Notes under the pieces: model-generated
The model's database searches: none
What the model was told of the DNA's origin: nothing
The model's input: the letters and a program-made list of their open reading frames with translations, nothing else
DNA from: Deuterostichococcus epilithicus
Taxonomy: Eukaryota > Chlorophyta > Trebouxiophyceae > Prasiolales > Stichococcaceae
Length of the DNA: 64,000 bases
Assembly (NCBI GenBank): GCA_033439295.1
Contig: JAVTLE010000010.1
Location: 2,108,001-2,172,000 of the forward strand
Reading direction: 5' to 3'
Part shown: one piece after another, positions 35,287 to 46,300 of the stretch
How the letters are laid out: the number at the start of each line of letters is the position of its first letter
Numbering within the stretch: the first letter of the stretch is position 1
Translations under genes and position numbers: made by a program

Positions 35287-38200
35287 TCACAGCCAGACGC
35301 CGATGGAGCCGTCATACGAGCCAGAGAAGACGCGGCCGTCGGCGACGGCCAGCACACGGACGGCATCCTCGTGCCCCTCGCACTTGCGCACGCAGCGCAG
35401 GCTATCCAGCGCCCAGAAGCGCACCTGCAGGTGTGTGATGAAACACACAATTGGAATTTGATGTCATATTGGGTCCAGAATATACAGGTGTGTCGGTGCG
35501 GAGTCTGTGGCAGGGCGCCAGCTGCGGGAGCAGGGCCGCGTGCGAGGCGCGGCGACCGCCTCACCAAGCCGCTGCGCCTGCCGAGATGGCGCTCACAAGA
35601 GGGCGGCAGGGGCTCTGTGCGCAGGAGGGCCGCAGACACGGCGGCGTCCTTGGAGGACGCAGCTCACAGTCGGCTTCTCGGACAGAGTGCGAGTGTTGGG
35701 GGCGCCAGGTGGGAGCCCTGGTGGGAGCCTGCAATAAGGGGATACTCGGTCCAATTGAGGTGGACTTTGATTCCCCGCTGCGGGCGGCGGGAGCGCACCG
35801 TGGTGTCGTAGGAGCCGGATATGAGGTGCCCGCCGCCGACCGCCAGTGCCAGGACCGCCTCCAGGTGGCCCTCCAGCACCTGCAGGCCGGGAGCACGACG
35901 TGCGGCTCGAGGACGTGTTGGCGGCGGCCCTCGTGAGGTCAGAAGGCTTATTCTGAGGGTACGGGAGCAAGGCGGCGTCATCCAGCAGAGCGCCAGCACC
36001 GCCTGCGGGAGACGACCCTCCTGCGGCCAAGGCGCGCCTCGACAGTGTGCCGGCAGGCACTCAACGAGCCCTGCCGCCCCCGCCCCCGTCCCCTTGCACA
36101 CCCTGCAGCCTGCTCACACCTTGGAGCACTCCAGGGTGTCCAGGTCCCACACGCGGATGGTCTTGTCCCAGGAGCCAGAGAACACGTGGCGGTCCCCGAC
36201 GGCCAGCACGCGCACATTGTCCTCGTGCCCCTCCAGCGTCTTCATGCACTGCAGCGTCCCAGAGTCCCACACCTGCGCAGGCACACATGCGGATGGGGGA
36301 CTTCAGCGAGATAGTTTTTCAGTAATGAGCGCTTCAGTTCAAGGTGTCTTGCAGCGCACCGCAGCGGGTCCTGGAGCCCTGCGCCTGTGTGCAAGCTGTG
36401 TGCAAGCTGGCGTTGGTGGTCGACGTGCGCCGCTGCCATCAAATGTGCGATGCCGCAACACATCTTTTCTCAACGCCACCCGTGGAGGGTTCGCGTGCAC
36501 TGGATGGTAGCCTGCCGTTTGCGGCTGTTTGTTGGCTGGCACCAGCGTGCCGGCTCAAACTGCAGAACACTTGTCCAGTCTGCTGCTGCCAGGGCGCACC
36601 TTGATTGTGGTGTCGTCCGAGCCGGAGAAGACCTTGGTGGGACTGGCTGACAGCGCTCGCACGGCGCCACTGTGACCTGTAGACAAATAGCGACGGCATC
36701 AGCAGTTTGCAAACAGCGGCACAAGGCTCTGCCCAGCTGACAGTGTGCGGATGGTGTCCCTTGCCTTGCCCTACCGCAGTTTGCAGCTGCTGCAGGCGGC
36801 AGCAGGCCGCCACTGCGTCGTGAAACTCTCAGCGACGTCGACACGGATGCATCTCCAGACAGCCCGCCAAGCAGCAGGGGGGCCGGCACCTTGAAGCGTG
36901 GCCAGGCACTTGAGGGTGTTGACGTCCCAGACGCGCACGGTCTTGTCGTAGGAGCCGCTGAACATGCGGCCACCGGAGTAGACAAGCGTGCGCACCGGGC
37001 CACTGTGGCCTTTAAGCGTGTCGATGCACTCCAGCGTCGCGATGTCCCACACCTGCCATGCCGCGCAGAATCAGTGGATTAGTACAGCTTTCTCTGTGTG
37101 TTGGTCGCCAGCTTCCCTTAGAACACGATGCAGTGCAAGCAGCACGGCTCATGGGTAAGACAATCAATATGACAGGTCTGTGATCCCCATGACATGTGCA
37201 TCCATGTCCACCATGAGCGCGCGGCAGGTGCAGGCAACTGCACTTCCACGCGCGGAATCGACTGCGCTGGACGCACGGTTGAGCAATTCAGCGCTCCGCA
37301 GGCGGCTGCGTCTGTGACTCGCGGTGCCGTCGCCGCAGCCTGCTGGCACTGGCAGCCACGTACCCAAGCCGTGACCCTCTCCGAGCCCAGGCCGCGACCC
37401 TCTCCAAGGCATCAGCAATCCTCCACAGATATATACAAAATTGGATAGCCGGCACAAAGGCCCCACCTTGACGCTGCCATCGTAGGAGCCTGAGAACAGG
37501 CGGCCGTTGGACACCGCCAGGGCGCGCACCGCGTCCGTGTGCCCTGTCAGCGTCTTCACCCGCCCCAATGTCTCCAGGCTCCACACCTACGTGTTTGTTG
37601 AGGCTTGGTTGGTCTTGAGGTGCAGAGCTTGACGCCCGGCTGCATGTCACGCCTCAGAGGCCGCCTGGAATAGTGTGATGGACGCAGGGACGGGTTGCCA
37701 TGGGCGTGCATGCCAGCAATGGCATGAGGTGCATTTGAATGCGCAGGGGCGCTAAACCCCAGTACCGTGCAGCATTGCATCTGCCTTGGAACCACCAAAA
37801 AGGAGTGGTCACGCCAGCCAGGGAAGAGCTTGTCATCGGTGTCACGCCACCGCCAGCAATGCATCATCGCGCTAGCAGAGACCTACCGGACCCGAACCAA
37901 AGTCAACAGGAAGAGTTGTTTCTCTGGATTTTTCTGTCTTGTCACCTTGATGGAGTAGTCGTAGGAGCCGGAGAAGAGCTTGCCATCGGCGCACGCCAGC
38001 GACAGCACCGGGCGGGAGTGGTCCTCGAGCACGCGCTCGCAGCGGCGCGACTCAATGTCCCACACCCGGATCGTCTTGTCTGCTGACGCGGAAAATAGGC
38101 GGTGGCCGGCAACCTCCACCGCCCACACGATCTCGTCGTGCCCCTGTGTGGAGGAGGGCGAGCAAGCAGGTCAGCAGCCAACAGTCAGCGCATGTTGTAC

Positions 38201-39919
38201 GTGCATGACTCTCATGCAGTGCCACTTGCTTTCAGCCTGCGCGCGCCCCGCTTCAAAGTAAAGTTTACTTGAGCAGGCTGAGCCGCAGCGGCGGCGCCTT
38301 GGGCAGCTGCCCTGTGGCTGTCGGCCAAACGATGGCCAAACCGGAGGCCACGGCAAACCGCCACTCCAGCAGCAGACCGGCGCATCAAGGGCCAACCTGG
38401 AGGATGTTGGTCGGGACCTCCTCCTCAAAGCGATAGTACGATGTGGTGTTGGCCCGCTGGTCCCGCACGGGCATCGCCACGCCGTTTGCAGATGCCCACT
38501 CCTGTGCGCGCCACAGGGACATGCCGTTGTCGTCGAGGCTGAGCGACCAGCATCGGAGGCTGTAGAGCTTGCAGAGGGCGCAGAACTGCAGGGACACGGG
38601 AGTGTCGCAGCGCGCGATGGGGATCACAAGCACCGCGCGTCAGTTGCAATCAACAGCACTCACCTGCACAGCGACGCGCAGGGCAAAGTTGGGCGTGAGC
38701 TCCAGATGCCGCAGCCGCATGCCCGTGACCGGGCACGTCCTGTTGCCCTGTTGCAACCACCGCTCGATGCACACCTGCATGTGCAGCACATTGCGCCTCT
38801 CATGGTGCAGCACATCGCGCCGCTCATGGTGCAGCACAGAAGTGGTGCATTCGGCAAGTGTTTCAATGTGCCAGGTGCAGATGTATCGGCGGCAATCCCA
38901 ACGCATGATGTGGCGCAGAGTGGTGTTGCCAGCATTCACGGGCCTGTTGTCGGCTCAGGACTGGCAGGACTTGCGGATATCTGAAGCTGAGCCCAACTGC
39001 AAGCAGCGGCGCAATTGTGCACTTTGCACACCACGCGATTGTTACGCGGCTCACCCGCTCGTAGGTGTGGCCCGTGGCCAGCATGCACGGGTCGCCCATG
39101 AGCTCCATGCTGATGGGGCAGTAGAAGCTGCTGGGCGCCAGGGCGCCCTTGCCAGCGGAGCTGGCCCGCCTGGTGCCAACCGGCATGGCCGCCAGCGCCG
39201 CCGGGTCCCCCTTCATGCTGGCGGCCGCCGTGATCGCCATCGGCGACTGCGGCACTGCGTCTGTCACCCTGCGTCGCAGATGATGCAGCTTGCACATTTG
39301 GTGAACGGCAAGTGCTTGCTGGGCGCAGCAGCACCTCTTGTTCAAAGGCAAGCAAAGCATGTCGAGCACTCGCTGGTGGCTTGGGACTGTAGAGAGGTTA
39401 TGGCATCTCGGCTGACACGAGTCGCAAGCCATCTCCAACAATGGGGTTGTCCGGAAACGGCACTGGGGTCATCGGCACCTCTTTGCGCTGCTCTGACACA
39501 GTAGCACGGAGCTGTGACCCCGGAATGCAGTGGGCCCCCCAGCAAGGTTCGATTCGGCTGTGAAACACTGTAGACAGAGCTGATGCACCTCGTCACAGTC
39601 ACAGAAGGCTTGCCTTTGCACTGGACATCGAGTCAGGCAGCTGGACGTTGACAGACGAGCAACAGGACTGTACACACGGCGCGTGAGGCTTGACAGCGAC
39701 CAACATTCGCATCAGACGCACAAATTGCTGGTGCAAGCCAGCTAGCCAGCCCGCACAGGTCCGGCGTTCATGCCCACACAAATCAACCAATGCCCCCGGG
39801 TCCGTCGCTCACCCGGAGTCCTCCTCCTCGGGGGGAGTGGCTGGGTGCGCCGGCTGTGATGCGTCCGAACTGCGCTGCGAGCTGTCTCCGCTCCTGAAGA
39901 TTGCCCGAAGCTGGCGCAT
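35287..39919 (-). CDS. U-box E3 ligase with eight C-terminal WD40 repeats (TRAF7-like propeller)
   Basis: Exons in reading order: 39919-39813, 39268-39055, 38774-38664, 38585-38397, 38143-37946, 37586-37467, 37052-36890, 36676-36600, 36272-36120, 35880-35799 and 35424-35287. The start is the ATG at 39919, followed by an acidic segment ending PATPPEEEDSG. The U-box spans two exons: SFYCPISMELMGDPCMLATG, HTYER, then IERWLQQGNRTCPVTGMRL and ELTPNFALRVAVQ. This is the E2-binding fold of plant-type ubiquitin ligases. A spacer (FCALCKLYSLRCWSL) leads into eight WD repeats of the form GH..AVRALAV..GRLFSGSYDGSVKVWD, most similar to the TRAF7 propeller. Introns recur at the same place in several blades (between K/R and VW), so exons nearly match blades. 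The substrate is unknown; binding through the propeller is inferred. Confidence 0.88.
37801..37858 (-). repeat. Intronic copy of a WD40 exon end
   Basis: Plus-strand bases 37801-37840 align gap-free at an offset of 150 to the 3' end of the exon at 38143-37946 (29 of 40 identical). The similarity continues past a one-base indel through CACGCCA. The core GAAGAGCTTG-CATCGG corresponds to DGKLFSG in the exon. The copy lies in the following intron. Confidence 0.65.
38775..38850 (-). repeat. 24-bp tandem repeats at the acceptor of the second U-box exon
   Basis: Read on the minus strand, CTGCACCATGAGCGGCGCGA TGTG and CTGCACCATGAGAGGCGCAA TGTG are followed by CTGCACATGCAG, the acceptor in use. The splice site is thus the truncated third copy of a 24-bp unit. 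Confidence 0.7.
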
Positions 39920-40685
39920 GGCCGACCGCTGCGTTGGCCAACCAGCTGAAGACGCTTGAGCGCGCGGCGCCCTCGGTTCCGCAGCGTTGCAGCGCAGCGC
40001 AGCACTTGCAGCTGTTGGCGCTGCTGCTGCTGCTCCTGCTGCCCCAGTACAGCCCTGCGGCAGGCGGTGGCTCTACCAAAAGGTGCCTCGCTGGACGCAA
40101 CCCCAGTGGCGCCTGATGCAGCTAGCGGTGGTGGAGAACACGCCGCTCGCACGCGAGCACGCAGCGCAGGCTGCAGCAGCGTACAGTTAAGACTGTGCAC
40201 GGGCTGGCTGCCCCCTTCGCGTGGCCGGGGGTTCCCTTACAGTGCACAGGAGTCGCAACTGCACCGGCGCCCAGCCAGACACGCCACCAGGAGCTTGCCC
40301 AGCTGTCTGCAACGCTGCGGCCAAAAGTCAAGCCGGTTGAGCCAGTTGTCCAGGATCGCAAATGCGGAAATGCCATCTGTGCTGGGCAAGAGGGGCAGAG
40401 TCAACGCGAGGTTGCGAGGACGCGTTCGTGTGGTAGAGCGCTGATCGCATCGCCAGTGGCACATTCTGCATCCGTGTGACGCGCTGCCTCAGTTCTCACG
40501 AGTAACGAGACCAAGCGCTGCGAACGCGTCAACATCAACGAAGATTTGTACCGTTTCGAACTGCGAACACCCTCTCGGCTCAACGCTGTGCAGCAGCTGT
40601 GGACCACGGTGCTTGAGCATGATGCACGTTGCGCCGCTGATGGCGCCTGTGCTTGCGGCGTAGCTGGTGACAGCTGAGGCGAACT
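39920..40685. other. Divergent intergenic region between U-box/WD40 (-) and SGNH hydrolase (+)
   Basis: The two start codons face away from each other across 766 bp. The region presumably holds both promoters. No TATA box or coding sequence was recognised. Frames rich in Gln and Leu near 40.0 kb look like composition artefacts. Confidence 0.4.
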
Positions 40686-42765
40686 ATGCCTGCCGCAGCG
40701 CGGCTGCAACCGGGCGCGCCCGGGCCGCCCAGCATCATGGCAGGTGCGATCAGCTGAAATTCGGTCGTTGCTTGGAGTCCGGCATGTCTGCTGCTTTCAT
40801 GATGCGCACCAACTCCTGGGCGCAGACCCAACGGCAGCGGCAGCGGTCGTCAGGTGAATTGAGTTGTGTCTTGTACAGTGCTGGTCTTCGCCTCGCTCGC
40901 GGCGCTGCTGCTATTCAAGGGCTACGACAGCTTCATCGAGCCGCACGCCGCGGTGGCGCGCGCGCAGCGCATCGCCAATGGCACCTCCCCCTTCGACTCG
41001 CCGTCGCACCTGACGCTCAAGGCGCTGCCTGGCGTGGGGCCGCGTGCCACGCCGCAGTGGCGCGCGCTGCAGGAGCAGCTGGTGAAGGAGGTGGCCGCCG
41101 GGGACGCGGGCAAGGTGCTGCCTGACTCTATTTGAACACTGACTTTTGGCTATGCTGCAGCGTCACTGCACATGGCCATGCCCGTCCAGGCACATCTGAT
41201 CACGCTGAACGGGCGGATTTGGCAGCCGACAAAGCAGAAGCGTTCAAGATAGCAGGCAGCATGGATCCAAGGTCCTCAGGGCCTCGCTGTTGCTGATTTC
41301 CAGGGGGATTTTGCGGCGGTGGGACGTCTGCCGACCAGCCGGTGTTCCTTGCAGCAGCAGCCGCAGTTCGAGAGCTATGTTCCCTCGCTGCAGAGCGCCA
41401 AGCGGCCTTCTGCGCTCAGCCCCCCGTTTTGCCGCAGGGCTTTGAGTACCTGTTCTACGGGGACTCGATCATGGAGCGGTGGCGCGGCACGGAGCTGGGC
41501 AAGCGCTGCGGCAAGGAGAAGGACTGCCCTGCAAGTGTGCAGTCCTTCAAGAAGCACTTTGGCAGCTACCGCACAGCGGTGCTCGCCATAGCAGGTGTGC
41601 TTGCGCAGTGCGAATGTCGACCAGAACATGAACCAAGGCAGCGCCTGCATGCCTCCTGCGGAGACAGCTTGGCGGCGGCAGTGCCCTGAGGCCGCGCAGC
41701 ATCCCGCACAGCGCAGGCGACCAGACGGGGCACCTGTTGTGGCGGCTGAACAATGGCGAGGTGCCGTCGGCGGCACATGCGCCCAAAGCTGCTATCCTGC
41801 TCATCGGCACAAATGACCTGGGCGCATTTGCCAAGCTTGAAAAGGACCCGACAGAAGCGGCTCCAGACGCTGTAAGAAGGCACGCCCTCTCCTTCTCGAG
41901 GCGACACCCCTTGCACAGGCCAGTCTGCAGCACAGCGGGAGAGCCAGCACCAGAGGGTGGCATCTTCAGTTGTCGAGGTGGTAGCGCATGCCGTGGCTGC
42001 TTTGAGTGCTGCGGTGTGGGCCGGCATCCACGGCCACGAAGTGCCGGGTTCGCTTCAAGGCCTCGGATGCCCTGCTTCATCTTGAGCAACCTGCCGTGCA
42101 GGCTGACGGCGATTGTGGGCCTGCTGCGCGCCCGCCTGCCGAGCACGCACGTGCTTGTCGCGGCGGTGCTGCCCCGGGGGTCGCGGGCCTCTGACAAGTT
42201 TGCTTGGCCCAATCAATATTCCAAGGTGCGACTGTAGCGGGTCGCCTGTCCCTGCAATAAAGTCTGTGGACCAGTGCTAAGTCGGATTGTCAGAAGCATG
42301 TTGCAGCAGGCGACCAACTGCCCCACCTGGCAACTGTATCGTGCTGTTGTGCAGGGCATAGAGTTCATCAATGAGCACATGAACACGGCGGCCGCTGGCG
42401 AGCGGAACGTGACTTGGGTCTCATGCAACGAGGGCTTCATGGCACACGGGCATGTAGACAAGGCTCTCATGCCGGATGCGCTGCATCCTAATGCTGCCGG
42501 TGAGCCGCTTGCCGGATTCTCCCTCGCTGTGCAGGCTTCCCATCTATCTAACATTTTCAAGAGTTTCGTGTGCTGGACCGTCCATAGCACTGCAAACAGG
42601 CAAAATGTATTAGTCCTCATGACATCAACGTCTGCCCTTCGTGCAGGCCTGGACGTACTGGCAGCTTGTTACGTCGATACTCTGGAAAGGCTGGGGCTGA
42701 TGACTGCAAGGAGTGCGGCTCCGCGACGGCGGCTCAGACATCAGCAAAGACGGCGGCAGCTGTGA
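40686..42765 (+). CDS. Membrane-anchored SGNH/GDSL hydrolase
   Basis: Exons: 40686-40743, 40879-41114, 41438-41594, 41717-~41871, ~42101-42224, 42355-42499 and 42647-42765. The junction between the fourth and fifth exons is unclear, because no consensus pair gives matching phase although the frame stays open through the region. After a short N terminus (MPAAARLQPG) comes one hydrophobic segment (VLVFASLAALLLF), likely a type II anchor or uncleaved signal. Catalytic blocks of the SGNH fold follow: block I YGDSIMERW (Ser nucleophile), the block III motif GTNDLGAFAKL (Asn) and block V DALHPNAAG (Asp/His). Between them lies THVLVAAVLPRG, a usual core strand. The family includes esterases, lipases, PAF-acetylhydrolase-like and acyl-modifying enzymes; the substrate cannot be told. 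I infer a Golgi or surface location from the anchor. The C terminus is very basic (RRRLRHQQRRRQL). Confidence 0.8.
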
Positions 42766-43383
42766 CGTTTCGTCTTGCAAGCCTTCAGCGGTCGCCAGCT
42801 CGTGTGGGCAGCTCTGTGCAATTCATTGGAATACAGTCTTCGATTCCGCTCGGATCGGAAATCTGAGGTTACTGTCGTCAATAACACATGCTGTGATACA
42901 ACCGTGTGCATACCCTGTGAGCCTTTCTGAGGCGGATAGTAGAACGCTGGCTGAGCGTTGAGCAGCCCGCTCGGATTGGTCCCACTCTGGTGATCTAGGA
43001 TGGCGAAAGGTTGGGAGCACTTCCAATTGTATACGAGGTTTCCATCAACGAAACTTGCAAGCCGGGAAACGCAAGCATCGCCCAAGCGAGCTTACCTGGC
43101 TTTGCAGGTCGGTGCTCGAGCGCGTGGATGGGCGCAAGAACGCAAAGATGACTGCTCTGCCACAGTGAGCAGCTTCAGAGGTTTAGGCCCCGGACACGAA
43201 TCAGGTTCCCCCAATTTTTCCGCGGGCCTGGAAAAGGCACAGCCCATCTACGCCTTTCGCGGAGTTGAAAGGCAGATAGTTGCCTTTTAGACCCAGCACG
43301 TCCCAAATTTGGTTGCGCTGCGCGGCACTTCCGCGCACCCACAGAATGCGCGCACACGACACGGCTTGATTGCCTTTGCAGGC
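42766..43383. other. Intergenic, promoter side of the NOL11-like gene
   Basis: This 618-bp spacer separates two plus-strand genes. No coding content was recognised. Confidence 0.4.
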
Positions 43384-46300
43384 ATGTCAGAGGAGACGCC
43401 ATTGGCGTTGAGCACGCTGCTGCGGGGCACAGGTAACCTCCTTGGCATCTCGTCGGGGCATGCCGCCGGCACGGTGCTTGCCACCGTCCAGGGAGACGGC
43501 GTCACAGCTTTCGATGCATCGACGCAGGTATGCAGCTGAGATCAAATCATACACGTGCCCGCATGCCAAGAGATCGAGGCCGCCGCCTTGCTCCACCGGA
43601 TGCAAACGACATTTTGCACAAACGAGACTGTGGCTGGAGTGAGGCCCCTTGAGGCTATTTCACTGCCGACTTCTCACCGCGGCGACCTCAAAAGCCGCCG
43701 AGATGCATGCACAGCTGCTCGCAGCCTCGCAGCAACTTTACACTTTTATCAAGCTGCATCCTCTGAACTTTTAATACACAAGACCTTGGTTGCACATCGC
43801 AAATCATTTCTCATTCCGATTACCCTAGCTTCCGATCAGTGTGATGACACCATTGCACAGCACTCCTCTCTCAGATGGAAGCGCCGGCAGGGTCGACAGT
43901 TGGCTGACGGCTGGCAGCCTGTATGGGGCTGACGAAGACTGCTCTTAACTCCTACTAGAGGTGGTAAGCTCTTGAGGGGACCCTGTCGGCTGCATGAGGG
44001 CGTATGCGAGCCGCTTGCAACCCACCCTCTACCTGTGCTGCCGCACAGGAGCGGAAGGCATCATGGGTGCTTGGCAGCTCGCGCTGGTCTTTTCTGACAC
44101 CAGCAGTCTACTGCGGGCCGGCGGAAGCGTACGCCGCAGTCGTGGCCGAGGGCCCTTCGCCGGACGCCACCGCTTGTGAGCTGTGGTCGTGGCCACGCGA
44201 CAGCAGCGGAGCAGTCTCTCTCGAGCGTGCCGCCCGCCGCACGCGGCTACCACCCCGCCCCGTGCAGTCGTTGCACCCCCTCCCCAGCGGCAGCAGCAGG
44301 TCGACCTCACCAGGTGAACAGCTCTTGCAGCATATGTGGCGCCGACTGGATCATTGTGGTGAGCATTGGCCGCTGGAGGGAGCTGTGTCTGACATTGTGC
44401 CAATGAGGTAAACACCTTCACACGCCTGTCACATGGGACCTGCTGATGGGATGTGCTTTGCTGGCACAGATACAGCCGAGCCCTCGGAGGCATCAACTGC
44501 AGAGGCGGCACCGTCAGACAGAGGTGGCGGCACGGCGGCCAGCAGCGCCGGCGGTGTCGCCATTGTGCTGTCGGACGGCTCGGTGTACGCTGTCAGATTG
44601 GCGGCCGGCAGCGACCAGCAGGAGGCGGCGGCGGCTAGTCTGCTTGCTGAAGCCCCAAGCGGTGCCGGTGCCAGCGTACTGGCGGCAGCATCTGACTCCT
44701 CTGGTAGCAGCCTCGCCATAGTCGTCATCAGCGCAGCCGGCGAGGCGGTTGCCCATGTTCACAGCCCGCAGGTACATATTCACACCTTGCATCCCCATAC
44801 CACGTGCTGGGATCCAGCAGGTGCTCGGCATGCCGCCGCACATGCATGCAACACAGCGGCTGCTTGGCGGCGCCAGCATGCCATGCAGGTGGCCAGGCGG
44901 GGACCAGGATCTGTCTCTAAGCGCACGTCGCCTGCGCGTGTGCAGGCTTCCGCAGAGAGCGAACCCCTGACAGCGCATTCCTCCAGCTTCCAGCTCTTGC
45001 CGCCGGCGCCAGACGCCCGGGTGCGGCGTGCCGCGCTGCGCGACGGCCGCCTGGCGCTGCTGTGGTCCGACGGCACGCTGCAGACATACGACGTGGGCGT
45101 GCCGGTGGCTGGGCGACAGCCGGGCTCAGTGGCGCTGCAGCCGCAGCCGGCGCTCGGCGTGTCGCTGCCGCTCAGGGGCTTTGCTCTGACGGCGCCCCAG
45201 GTGCGTCTCAGTCGAGGCTGCATGCAGCCCCTGATTCTTTACACAAACTACACACACTTCCCTTGTGTGCGCCAGCTCACAAATGCTCCACCAGCATGCA
45301 TGGGTGTCGACCAGGGCCAGTGGCTGCATCCGCAGCTTCAGACTTCTGGGTATAGCCAACGCACTGCTGAGACTGCTTTACACACATCAGGCGCAGGCGC
45401 AGCCGCTGCACCCGGGGGCCAAGACGCCAAAGAAGAAGCGAAAGGCGCTGCCGAACGGCTCCGTTGCAAATGGCGTCGCCGCGGCGGCGCCGGCCCCGCC
45501 TGTGTTGCCGGCGCTGGCGCTGGTGTCGAACGACCATGTCGTGGTGGTCGGCTGGGAGGCGGGCGGGGACGGCTCCGCAGTCCCAGCCTCAGGTGCCCTT
45601 GGTCGTCAGCCGTTTGTTGACGAAAGGGTGCTCGGCACGCACATGCTCCCTTCATGGCACAGCCCATTGAAGCCCTTTGAGGACTCCCGATCGTGCTCCA
45701 CGTGTGCTGTGAACTGCTCTGGTGTTTGAGGGACAGCAAACCTACACGCAGCCTGCACCGCCCCTGCCTCCTCCCCCTGTCCCTTCTTGGGGTCTCCAGG
45801 GTCCCAACGGTCCCACGTCGCCTCGTCCTGACACCAGCTCGCCTCCCGCCCGCAGGCGGGCGGCTACGGGTCGCGGTGCTGGAGCTGCGCTATGGCAGCG
45901 TGCGCTCGGTCGCCTCGGCGNCCGCGGCAGGCAGCCCGGCGGCGCGCCGCAGGCGCTGTCCCTCGGCGGCGCGGCGGNCAGCGCCCTGGTCGCGGTGGCT
46001 GCGGGCAGCGCGCTGCTGACCACGTCCGTCGAGGTGGGTGGCGCTGTGATTGGGATTTGACCGTTCTGTGAACAGTCGTGTTGCCCTCGCTGCCGTGCAG
46101 TCTCGCCGCTTGCAACGCAGCCCTGTGAAGCAGCGGCGCCGTGCACGAAGCTGCTGGCTTGGCCCCACCGAGGTCGCTGGCTCTCCAGGTGCCTCGCAGC
46201 TGCCGTGGACCGAGGGACGGAGTTTCCAGGGCGCCGCCGACACTGCTCTGTGCTTGTTGCGCACAGGTGGCGCCGGTGACGCTGGCGTCTGTGCTGGGTG

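Noticed and set aside
39540-39556. GGTTCGATTC resembling a tRNA T-loop
   Set aside because: No acceptor stem, anticodon arm or D-arm can be folded around it.
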